NCBI GenBank assembly: GCA_040757655.1
Contig: JBFLWV010000027.1
Span: 1 to 5,473 of the forward strand
Length of the DNA stretch: 5,473 nucleotides
Direction: 5' to 3'
Origin: 2-02-FULL-49-11 sp040757655
GTDB lineage: Bacteria > Patescibacteriota > Patescibacteriia > 2-02-FULL-49-11
Shown here in pieces: positions 1 to 5,473 of the stretch. Within the stretch, counting starts at the first letter, position 1. Each line of letters starts with the position of its first letter. The notes below the pieces were generated by a model that searched no databases, was not told where the DNA came from, and worked only from the letters and a program-made list of their open reading frames with translations. The position numbers and the translations under genes were made by a program.

Positions 1-1
1 C

Positions 2-103
2 AACGGCAAGTCGCCTCTTGAATGTGCGGGTGCGGATATTTCAAAGGTCACGAATTGGATTTCATTCTGTCGAAAATTACCGTCCGGGAAAAGCGCTGTT
101 TAA
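2..103 (+). CDS. C-terminal tail of a gene entering from the left, possibly an integrase-type transposase
   Basis: An open frame runs from the left edge to a TAA at 101-103 and encodes 33 residues beginning NGKSPLECAG. Its 5' part lies outside the window. The NGK-S/T-P-x-E pattern resembles the end of DDE integrase-core (rve) transposases of the IS3/IS481 type, where a YNxxRPHxxLNGKTPxE-like segment lies close to the C-terminus; that family resemblance is the only functional hint. Another frame (3-167) is also open and could encode a different tail, but its composition is less protein-like. The gene converges with the protease gene, with 26 bases between the two stop codons. If it is a transposase, the right end of the element should lie between here and about base 130. 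I see no confirmed terminal inverted repeat because the other end is missing. The function is a weak inference. Confidence 0.4.
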   Translation, partial: NGKSPLECAGADISKVTNWISFCRKLPSGKSAV

Positions 104-109
104 AGCGCT
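92..109. terminator. Small hairpin between convergent genes, weak bidirectional terminator candidate
   Basis: AGCGCT at 92-97 and AGCGCT at 104-109 form a 6-bp stem with a 6-base loop, GTTTAA. On the minus strand the stem is followed by TTT then CCC; on the plus strand it is followed by ATTT. Both T runs are short, so termination would be weak. The loop contains the TAA stop of the left-edge reading frame. The position between two convergent stop codons is what supports a terminator role. It could instead be a subterminal hairpin of a mobile element. Confidence 0.3.
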
Positions 110-122
110 ATTTCTGGTACGC

Positions 123-131
123 CACCTCCTT
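123..131 (-). promoter_or_regulatory. Orphan consensus Shine-Dalgarno sequence overlapping the protease stop codon
   Basis: Read on the minus strand, the protease stop TAA (132-130) runs straight into GGAGGTG, giving AAGGAGGTG, a full complement to the 16S rRNA 3' end. No usable start follows: the only nearby frame, from the GTG within the motif, stops after four codons, and the next ATG is some 60 bases downstream and opens only a five-codon frame. Such a site at a stop codon usually serves a translationally coupled next gene, which is missing here. Confidence 0.4.
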
Positions 132-1875
132 ATCGTATCGAAAATTGTAATGCCTGTGGCGCGCTAACCACCCCATCTTTTTCCCCCTTGCCCTGAATCT
201 TGATAACACTGCGTTTGTGGAAGGGTCCTATCACGAAAGCGGAAGAGCCGTCCGCATCGGTTTTCCCCCTTACGCTCATCGGTTCCTTATTGCCTTGTTG
301 ATAGGTCATGGTGAGCAGAGCATCTGCGACGGGTTTATTATCTTGATCAACGACACGCGCCTTAAGGGTAATAGGCTCCCACCAGGTAAATTTCATGGCA
401 GTTTTACCAAATTGATTATATGCAACAAGAGAAATGTTCAGCTCGGTGATTGATGAGGGGGAGGCGGGCTCTGGTTCAGCGGTTTGAGGGCTCTCTTGAT
501 TCGCAGGAGGTGTGGATGTCCGTTCCACATTTGAATTGATAACCTGAACCAATGGATTCTGTGCGCGTGCGCTCTGTACTGCTTTTGCCGCATTGAGAAG
601 TCCTGCACCGGTTTCTTTATCCCACCCCGGGAGGCCGATATCTGTCGCACTGGAGCGTAATACCGTCCGTACTTTTACCGGATCGTGCATGCCAAGCGAC
701 ACGAGGAGTGCGGCAACCCCGCTGACATGGGGCGCCGCTACCGAAGTCCCTTGCATGAACCGGTATGAAAAGGTCCGTACGTCGATGAACGGTCCGCGCA
801 CGGTAAACGTCTGCTGAAGGATGCCGTCAGGATACGCGTCACCATTATAATCCATGGAAAAATCTCCTCCGGGCGCGAGTAGATCAAGCCCATCGCCGGT
901 ATTTGAATATGGCGCGCGCAACCCATTCATTCCTACTGCGCCTACCGCGATGACATAATCGCGTTCTGCCGCGGGATACAACGCCCGTTCTGTACCATCA
1001 TTCCCTACTGCTGCAACTAACACAACTCCTTTTTTATATGCATATGCAAGCGCCTCGGTGAGTACCGGCGAGGATTCTGGGCTTCCTACTGACATATTGA
1101 CCACCTGCGCGCCATGGTCTGCTGCCCACCGGATGGCCTCGGCAAGATCTGCGATTGTCCCTGCGCCAGATTTATCAAGGATCTTTAAGGGCATAATCAG
1201 GGCGCGCGGTGCAATCCCTGCAACGCCTATGTTATTGTTGAGTGTGCCTGCGATGATCCCTGTGATATGGGTACCATGACCATTCTCATCATTGGGATGG
1301 CTATCTCGTCCGATAAAATCATACCCCTGCACAAAGCTGATCCCTCCCAAATCAGGCGCTTTTTTATACATCCCATAATCTTCGTATGCGATACCTGAAT
1401 CTGCCACTGCGACCACCGCCCCTTCGCCCACACTCACGTCCCAGGCGTCCGGCATTTGGATCAGTTTCATGTCCCATTGATAGGGCTGGTAGTATGGATC
1501 ATTGGGAACCATGAGCGCGTGGATGGGCCAGTTGGGCGTGACGGTTTCCGCCCCCGGGATGGTGCGCAGCACTTTGAGTGTCTCACCCACGCTCATATCC
1601 TCGGGGAGGGATATGCGAGTAAACGCATTATCGTAAGATTGCGTTTCCACTATGTGCGCGCCACGCGACCGTCCAAACTTCTCATTCATATCGCGGCGCA
1701 GGCGCGCCATCATCTCCTGTAGGCGATCTCTATATGATAACCGCCAGGTGATCAAGATCTCATGTACGTGGTAGGGATTTTCAATTTCTGCTGCACTTCC
1801 CGCCAGGACCACAGGAAAGAATGGTGAAAATGCAAGAAGGAGAGAGAACGTTATTCCCAACAGCTTATTTCTCAT
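130..1875 (-). CDS. Secreted S8 (subtilisin-like) serine protease with C-terminal Ig-like domain
   Basis: This is an extracellular serine endopeptidase of the subtilase family, 581 residues counted from the ATG at 1875. A signal peptide (about 1-25; basic MRNK, hydrophobic core, VLA before the cleavage site) is followed by a fervidolysin-like propeptide (about 37-122, ending near VTPNWP). The catalytic domain (about 124-435) has Asp159 in ADSGI, His200 in NGHGTH, the oxyanion Asn292 in AAVGND and Ser378 in GTSVAAPH, so it should be active. A loop at 342-351 fits the calcium-binding pattern DxNxDxxxDG. A Pro/Glu-rich linker (453-474) leads to a beta-rich, Ig-like C-terminal domain (475-581); there is no sorting motif or membrane anchor. 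In-frame ATG 1896 and TTG 1926 are possible starts, but both would put extra residues before the signal peptide. No Shine-Dalgarno precedes any of them. Substrate is unknown. Confidence 0.95.
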   Translation of the reverse strand: MRNKLLGITFSLLLAFSPFFPVVLAGSAAEIENPYHVHEILITWRLSYRDRLQEMMARLRRDMNEKFGRSRGAHIVETQSYDNAFTRISLPEDMSVGETLKVLRTIPGAETVTPNWPIHALMVPNDPYYQPYQWDMKLIQMPDAWDVSVGEGAVVAVADSGIAYEDYGMYKKAPDLGGISFVQGYDFIGRDSHPNDENGHGTHITGIIAGTLNNNIGVAGIAPRALIMPLKILDKSGAGTIADLAEAIRWAADHGAQVVNMSVGSPESSPVLTEALAYAYKKGVVLVAAVGNDGTERALYPAAERDYVIAVGAVGMNGLRAPYSNTGDGLDLLAPGGDFSMDYNGDAYPDGILQQTFTVRGPFIDVRTFSYRFMQGTSVAAPHVSGVAALLVSLGMHDPVKVRTVLRSSATDIGLPGWDKETGAGLLNAAKAVQSARAQNPLVQVINSNVERTSTPPANQESPQTAEPEPASPSSITELNISLVAYNQFGKTAMKFTWWEPITLKARVVDQDNKPVADALLTMTYQQGNKEPMSVRGKTDADGSSAFVIGPFHKRSVIKIQGKGEKDGVVSAPQALQFSIR

Positions 1876-1945
1876 ACAATGAGGAAAAAGAAGCATCTGT
1901 GGATAACTTTGTTCTATTGAAATCAACAGTTTGTGGAAGTCTCAT

Positions 1946-1973
1946 ATCCTATCACATTGAGAAAAAACTGCAA
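1946..1973 (-). promoter_or_regulatory. Candidate sigma-70-type promoter of the S8 protease gene
   Basis: On the minus strand TTGCAG (1973-1968) and TAGGAT (1951-1946) are separated by 16 bases. The predicted transcript would start near 1939, giving a leader of about 64 bases to the ATG at 1875. An alternative with a perfect -35, TTGACA (2018-2013), has only a poor -10, TACTTT (1994-1989), at 18 bases. I prefer the first because its -10 context TGTGATAG is shared with the divergent promoter. Confidence 0.35.
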
Positions 1974-2011
1974 GGGCACTGAACACTAAAAGTAGTCAAC
2001 CCCTTCCCCCC

Positions 2012-2040
2012 TTGTCAAAAAGAGATAATTGTGATAGAGT
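2012..2040 (+). promoter_or_regulatory. Candidate sigma-70-type promoter of the PP2C-like/propeller gene
   Basis: TTGTCA (2012-2017) and TAGAGT (2035-2040) are separated by 17 bases, a good match in spacing and in the -35 box (5 of 6). Transcription would begin near 2046-2048, only 7-9 bases before the ATG at 2055, or about 23 bases before the ATG at 2070. A GATAAT at 2024-2029 is closer to the -10 consensus but has no -35 at a suitable distance. Confidence 0.5.
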
Positions 2041-2054
2041 CGAACGTTTGAGAT

Positions 2055-3989
2055 ATGTTTCCAACTATGGGGATTCAATTTTGCGTTTCTCGCCATATTG
2101 CCGAAAACAGCACTACGCTTATATCACAGCGTGAAGCATTGCGCCAAGGCGATCATACTGCCTCATTGCTGGTATGCCTCTCCCACGCATCATTTGCTGA
2201 TAGGGTATGGAAACAGCTCGCCACGCATTTCTTTGCATCTCAAGGAACACTCGACGCGGCTCTCGAGCATGCGGGGAATAGAGTAAATGAATGGAGCAAA
2301 GAGCTCCCATCATATACGGAGAGCGTCTGTGCGCTCGCCTACGGTCCTCTCTCGTTCGCGTTGGCTTGTGGAGGAGAAAATTATGCGTATCTGCTCTCCC
2401 GCGGCCGCTTCATTGAAGTATGTCAATCAGAGTACTCGGTGGGGAGAAAGAAAATATTTACCGAATTTGTAACAGGCACACACAAAGAAGGCACCTTCCT
2501 CATCACCACAAAGAAACCGAGCACCTCAGAACTGGCGCAGTTAGCCCGCGCGCTGATATCGGGAGATAAAAAAGAAACGCACCAATCGCTTGACACGCTT
2601 CCCACCGCCCTTTTGGTGAGTGCGTGTGAGAAAAAATCTCTCAAAGACAAAGCTCTTCAAGTCCAAAAGACGATTCTCTCATTTCCCCTCCCAAGATGTA
2701 GAAATAATTGGCGCGCCATTATCGCCCCCATAAAGAACACCTCTGAGGCCGGGAAAGCATGTATTCCGTTACTGCGGAAACCGTGGGTATCAACTGACGG
2801 TACTGCCAGATACCGTGGGTTCATACGGGCAATAACTGGACTCATACGACAGAGCTCTTATAAGAAACGCATCATCATAGGGGTGATCTCGCTTGTGGTG
2901 CTGATCTCATTGAGACTCATCTTCACCTCAATAGGTTCAAAAAATGTGGAACGCATTATTGCCGAAACGGTGCGGCGCGAGGCTCAGATTGAGTCACTCT
3001 TGAAGGATAACAAGGAAGATGACGCGCTCTCACTCATTGACGCCACGCTCTCATTGCTTAATGCCGCGCCCCAGCATCTCTCCGACGCACAAACTTCAAC
3101 CATAAAAAATCTTCGCACAAGGCTTGCGCAGCGCGCCGCATTAATTAATAAACTTTCACTCATTGCAGATCCCAAACCAGTGGTATCCGTGGAAAAATCA
3201 TTCCGCGAAGCGCATGTCTTTGACCTTGTCGGGCTTGCCCTCATGCAAGGAAAACTTTATTCCGTCAATCGCGCAGAAGGTGCCGTGTATGAATTTGACG
3301 GCAAAGAGCGGCGCATTATCGTTATGACAGAATTGCCTCAAGGAGCTGGTACGCCAATAGATATTATTGTCTCAACACCTGGCACCGTGATGGTGCTCAC
3401 AAAAAACCCTCTGGGGGTACTTCGCCTTGACGCGGAACGTCGCGAGTTCCAGTTCATCCCTCTTACCCTCCCTCGCCCGACGGTCGTGCCAATTGCCTAT
3501 GCGACCTTTCAAAACCGTCTGTATCTCCTTGATGCGCGTACGCGTGCTATCTACCGGTTTGAACGCACACCACAGGGATATAACCTCTGGTCACCATGGT
3601 CTAAAGACGATATGCTCGATCTCTCACAAGCAACGACGTTTGCGATTGACGGCTCAATATACGTTACCTTTACCGACCATAGCATTATCCGCCTTGAAAA
3701 AGGCAAGCGAGTACCCTTTGCCCTCACATCCATCCAGCCGCCATTGCAAAACGTCACCGCCATCGCGACCAAGGAAGATTCACCCTACCTGTATCTCCTT
3801 GACAAGCCCCAGCGCCGCGTAGTCGTCATATTAAAAAAAGACGGCTCACTGGTCGCCCAATATACAAGTCCTCTCTTTACTGATCTGCGCGGCCTGTACC
3901 CGGATGAAGCAGCGCGCAGGATATACGTGCTCAATGGTGATACGATCTATTCTGTAGGACCGGATGATCGAAGTATTACAGACAGTTAA
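2055..3989 (+). CDS. Membrane protein: degenerate PP2C-like domain, one TM helix, beta-propeller-like repeats
   Basis: The protein has 644 residues and I cannot assign it a function. Residues about 6-191 follow the order of a PP2C (PPM) phosphatase, but each metal-binding motif is altered: LSHA (42-45) where DGHG is expected, GGEN (106-109) for GDSR, TTKK (151-154) for SDG and LPT (182-184) for the final DN. It should therefore be a catalytically dead pseudophosphatase. A basic linker (KKR, 270-272) precedes a single membrane helix (273-291), which puts the PP2C-like part in the cytoplasm. A charged helical segment (about 295-368) follows outside. Six similar repeats of 29-33 residues begin near 390, 435, 479, 523, 567 and 610, each with a hydrophobic strand, an LYLLD-like strand and an IYRFE-like strand, suggesting a six-bladed propeller. 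Start: ATG 2055 comes just after an in-frame TGA; ATG 2070 is also possible. Neither has a Shine-Dalgarno. Confidence 0.85.
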   Translation: MFPTMGIQFCVSRHIAENSTTLISQREALRQGDHTASLLVCLSHASFADRVWKQLATHFFASQGTLDAALEHAGNRVNEWSKELPSYTESVCALAYGPLSFALACGGENYAYLLSRGRFIEVCQSEYSVGRKKIFTEFVTGTHKEGTFLITTKKPSTSELAQLARALISGDKKETHQSLDTLPTALLVSACEKKSLKDKALQVQKTILSFPLPRCRNNWRAIIAPIKNTSEAGKACIPLLRKPWVSTDGTARYRGFIRAITGLIRQSSYKKRIIIGVISLVVLISLRLIFTSIGSKNVERIIAETVRREAQIESLLKDNKEDDALSLIDATLSLLNAAPQHLSDAQTSTIKNLRTRLAQRAALINKLSLIADPKPVVSVEKSFREAHVFDLVGLALMQGKLYSVNRAEGAVYEFDGKERRIIVMTELPQGAGTPIDIIVSTPGTVMVLTKNPLGVLRLDAERREFQFIPLTLPRPTVVPIAYATFQNRLYLLDARTRAIYRFERTPQGYNLWSPWSKDDMLDLSQATTFAIDGSIYVTFTDHSIIRLEKGKRVPFALTSIQPPLQNVTAIATKEDSPYLYLLDKPQRRVVVILKKDGSLVAQYTSPLFTDLRGLYPDEAARRIYVLNGDTIYSVGPDDRSITDS

Positions 3990-4055
3990 AATCAAGAAGC
4001 CTCTTAGAGAGCGAGGAAACACCAATGCGCGCAGGCGGAAAGGCGTATGTGGTCG

Positions 4056-5285
4056 CTAGTGCCCGAAGGGCCTACCTGGCGCTTCTTTTAACGCTTCTTT
4101 TAAGCGATAATCAAGCTCTAAGAATTCATTGCTTTCCTGCAGCGCGCACTCATATAATGCGATAATATCATAAATGATTGATTTCCAGTCATAGCTCAGT
4201 ACTGCTTCTCTGCGCGCCTGGGCACCAACCTGCCGTGCAAACCATGGCTTTTTAATCAGCGTAGAGATCGCGTGAGTGAATTTTGGGATATCGTGCGGAA
4301 GATAAAGGATACCTGATATGTTATGAGAAGGCGGGTTAAGGACTTCCCGCGTTTCTGGAATATCCGCAGCAATGATCGGCAACCCCCATGACATTGCCTC
4401 AAGCAGCGCGATGGATTTCCCTTCAGAAATGGATGGCTGCAGAAAAGCGTATGCATGCGCATAGAGCGCATGGAGCGTATGGCCTTTCTGGTAGCCCGTG
4501 AGCACAATATCATTCCGCGCTCCAATGAGATTCTTAATTTCCTGCACATACTCATCGGTAAACGCTCCTCCCCCCACTAAGGCAAGCTTGAGCTTTTTCA
4601 CGCGCGCGTTATTTGGAAATCTTGTCTTGAGCCTGATAAATGCTTCCACCGCATCAGCGATTGATTTGTGCCGGACAAACCGCGATACGAGCAAAAGGTA
4701 GTTCCCCTGCCGTAGCGCGAATGGTTTGAGATGCCTCACCGGTGGCTTTTTTTTATGCAGCGTTATTCCCGTCGGAATATAGGGCACCCGCCTCCCTGAA
4801 CGTTTGAAAATCAGATCACTGATTTCTTGCGATACCGCGATAGTAATATGCGGCACGTGGATCATCGCCCATGCGCCAAGATGGAGAATGAGGCGCGCCA
4901 GAAAACCCCATTTCTGATGCCGCCAGTCTTGCGAATGGAATGTGCCGACTACCTTGATATGCGGCGTAAGGATTCGAGGGAGAAAAGAGCACAATGAGGG
5001 GCCAATGCCGTGATAATGGATGATGTCCACTCCGCGTCGCATCGCGTCCAGTGTGCACAAAAAAGAATGGGTAATCGCGTCACAATGTTTCGTAGGGATT
5101 GAAGGCAATGATACCAAGGATACGCCATAATAACGGTTGCGCTTAGGGTCGGTATAGTAAGGACGGGTATAAACTACGACCTCGTGGCCTGCTTTCACTA
5201 AGTGCCGTGATAACTCCTCCACATGCCGCTCCACCCCTCCTCCGGTGCAAGGGATCCCTTTTTGCCCGATCATCGCGATCCGCAT
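4056..5285 (-). CDS. GT4-family (GT-B fold) glycosyltransferase
   Basis: This enzyme of 409 residues should transfer a sugar from a nucleotide-sugar donor, with retention of configuration, onto a surface glycan or lipid-linked precursor in the cytoplasm. The N-terminal half starts MRIAMIGQKGIP and carries the glycine-rich GGGVERH (15-21) typical of GT4, then DIIHYHG (87-93) and GTFHSQDW (114-121) of the acceptor domain. In the C-terminal half are Arg182 and Lys187 (SRFVRHK), which in this family contact the donor phosphates, and the EX7E motif Glu278/Glu286 in SEGKSIALLE. I chose ATG 5285 because the protein begins directly with the first beta strand; a TTG at 5315 would add ten residues and lies inside the predicted -10 box. 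No Shine-Dalgarno precedes it. The C-terminus contains a tandem LKEA duplication. Donor and acceptor cannot be told from sequence, and no polysaccharide genes are visible beside it. Confidence 0.93.
   Translation of the reverse strand: MRIAMIGQKGIPCTGGGVERHVEELSRHLVKAGHEVVVYTRPYYTDPKRNRYYGVSLVSLPSIPTKHCDAITHSFLCTLDAMRRGVDIIHYHGIGPSLCSFLPRILTPHIKVVGTFHSQDWRHQKWGFLARLILHLGAWAMIHVPHITIAVSQEISDLIFKRSGRRVPYIPTGITLHKKKPPVRHLKPFALRQGNYLLLVSRFVRHKSIADAVEAFIRLKTRFPNNARVKKLKLALVGGGAFTDEYVQEIKNLIGARNDIVLTGYQKGHTLHALYAHAYAFLQPSISEGKSIALLEAMSWGLPIIAADIPETREVLNPPSHNISGILYLPHDIPKFTHAISTLIKKPWFARQVGAQARREAVLSYDWKSIIYDIIALYECALQESNEFLELDYRLKEALKEAPGRPFGH
4080..4103 (-). repeat. Perfect 12-bp tandem duplication in the glycosyltransferase C-terminus
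   Basis: CGCTTCTTTTAA occurs twice head to tail (4080-4091 and 4092-4103). On the coding strand each copy is TTAAAAGAAGCG, so the protein reads LKEA-LKEA 16 to 9 residues before its end. The unit length keeps the frame. Replication slippage is the simplest origin. Confidence 0.9.
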
Positions 5286-5314
5286 AATGAAGTTATGGAA
5301 AAATAAGATTTTCA

Positions 5315-5343
5315 ACCTTACATCATTTCTTCTGTTTTGTCAA
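5315..5343 (-). promoter_or_regulatory. Candidate sigma-70-type promoter of the glycosyltransferase gene
   Basis: On the minus strand a consensus -35 TTGACA (5343-5338) is 17 bases from TAAGGT (5320-5315), a weak -10. The predicted start near 5308 gives a leader of about 23 bases to the ATG at 5285. This supports the ATG over the upstream TTG at 5315, which would fall inside the promoter. Confidence 0.45.
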
Positions 5344-5360
5344 TTCATTGCACTCGTCCA

Positions 5361-5384
5361 TGTTACAGTTGACAGTGGAAAGGA
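5361..5384 (+). promoter_or_regulatory. Extended -10 element and Shine-Dalgarno for the right-edge gene
   Basis: TGTTACAGT (5361-5369) fits an extended -10 (TGn followed by TACAGT, 4 of 6). There is no -35 at normal spacing; TTGTCA at 5337-5342 is 21 bases away. AAAGGA ends at 5384, six bases before the ATG at 5391, which is ideal spacing for a ribosome binding site. The ribosome site is more convincing than the promoter. Confidence 0.4.
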
Positions 5385-5390
5385 CGTAAC

Positions 5391-5473
5391 ATGTTGAAAA
5401 TTCAAGTAAGAAGTGGTTGGCTGGAGAGTTTAATACATAACCCTCTCCTGTCTATGACCACGAAAGCAGAACA
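5391..5473 (+). CDS. 5' end of an unidentified gene running off the right edge
   Basis: An ATG at 5391, preceded by AAAGGA at good spacing, opens a frame of 27 codons plus two bases with no stop before the window ends. The protein begins MLKIQVRSGWLESL. I do not recognise it; the visible part is neither a signal peptide nor a membrane segment. It diverges from the glycosyltransferase gene with 105 bases between the start codons. The main alternative is a minus-strand tail (frame open from the edge down to a TGA at 5402-5404), but that has no supporting signal. Confidence 0.45.
   Translation, partial: MLKIQVRSGWLESLIHNPLLSMTTKAE

Noticed and set aside
438..1722. Several open frames of about 60-90 codons on both strands inside the protease gene.
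   Set aside because: They overlap a clear subtilase reading frame, have no start signals and encode low-plausibility proteins.
1865..1945. A 26-codon upstream frame on the minus strand (ATG 1945, stop 1867-1865) overlapping the protease start by 11 bases, as a possible coupled leader peptide.
   Set aside because: Its ATG adjoins the predicted -10 box and would lie upstream of the transcript start, AGGA is too close to it, and the peptide shows no recognisable feature. It would only matter if the upstream TTGACA promoter is used.
3427..3822. A 131-codon plus-strand frame inside the propeller region.
   Set aside because: It lies in another frame of a convincing gene, is rich in Ser, Arg and His as expected of a shadow frame, and has no ribosome binding site.
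4000..4016. Hairpin CCTC/GAGG after the propeller gene, as a terminator.
   Set aside because: Only four base pairs around a nine-base loop and no T run follows.
4057..4074. Hairpin GCCC-GAA-GGGC, extended by CTA/TAG with one bulge, at the glycosyltransferase stop codon.
   Set aside because: No T run follows on the minus strand, and on the plus strand the T-rich stretch is about ten bases away inside the opposing gene.
1..5473. CRISPR arrays, tRNA or rRNA genes, riboswitches and origins.
   Set aside because: No regularly spaced direct repeats, no tRNA cloverleaf or CCA-ending arm, and no intergenic gap longer than about 180 bases that could hold a structured RNA.
1..5473. An anti-phage or toxin-antitoxin system.
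   Set aside because: The three complete genes alternate in strand and belong to envelope-type families; none shows nuclease, toxin or sensor domains of known defence systems.

Overview
The window has about 49-50% GC by eye and reads as a piece of a bacterial chromosome. It holds three complete, unrelated genes and two gene fragments at the edges. I suspect Patescibacteria (Candidate Phyla Radiation). The reasons are a subtilase with a small C-terminal domain, a cell-surface protein that joins a degenerate PP2C-like domain to a membrane helix and a beta-propeller, and a stand-alone GT4 glycosyltransferase, all in an irregular, non-operonic order. There is no rRNA or conserved marker here, so the assignment is inference.

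Layout from left to right. (1) Bases 2-103 (+) are the C-terminal tail of a gene that starts outside the window; it looks like the end of an integrase-type transposase. A small hairpin surrounds its stop codon. (2) Bases 130-1875 (-) encode a secreted S8 (subtilisin-like) serine protease with signal peptide, propeptide, complete catalytic residues and a C-terminal Ig-like domain. Its stop codon overlaps a perfect but orphan Shine-Dalgarno sequence. (3) Bases 1876-2054 are a divergent promoter region. (4) Bases 2055-3989 (+) encode a 644-residue single-pass membrane protein: a PP2C-like domain that has lost its metal-binding residues, one transmembrane helix, a helical segment and about six beta-propeller-like repeats. 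This is the most unusual gene in the window. (5) Bases 3990-4055 are a short convergent gap with no convincing terminator. (6) Bases 4056-5285 (-) encode a GT4-family glycosyltransferase. (7) Bases 5286-5390 are a second divergent promoter region, followed by the first 27 codons of a new (+) gene at 5391 that runs off the window.

The genes alternate in strand, so none of the complete genes share a transcript. A common theme is the cell envelope: a secreted protease, a surface propeller protein with a cytoplasmic pseudo-enzyme domain, and an enzyme that probably builds surface glycans. Nothing in the sequence shows that they act together. None of the three complete genes has a recognisable Shine-Dalgarno sequence before its preferred start, although such sequences occur elsewhere in the window. 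The palindrome GCGCGC is strongly over-represented along the whole window.
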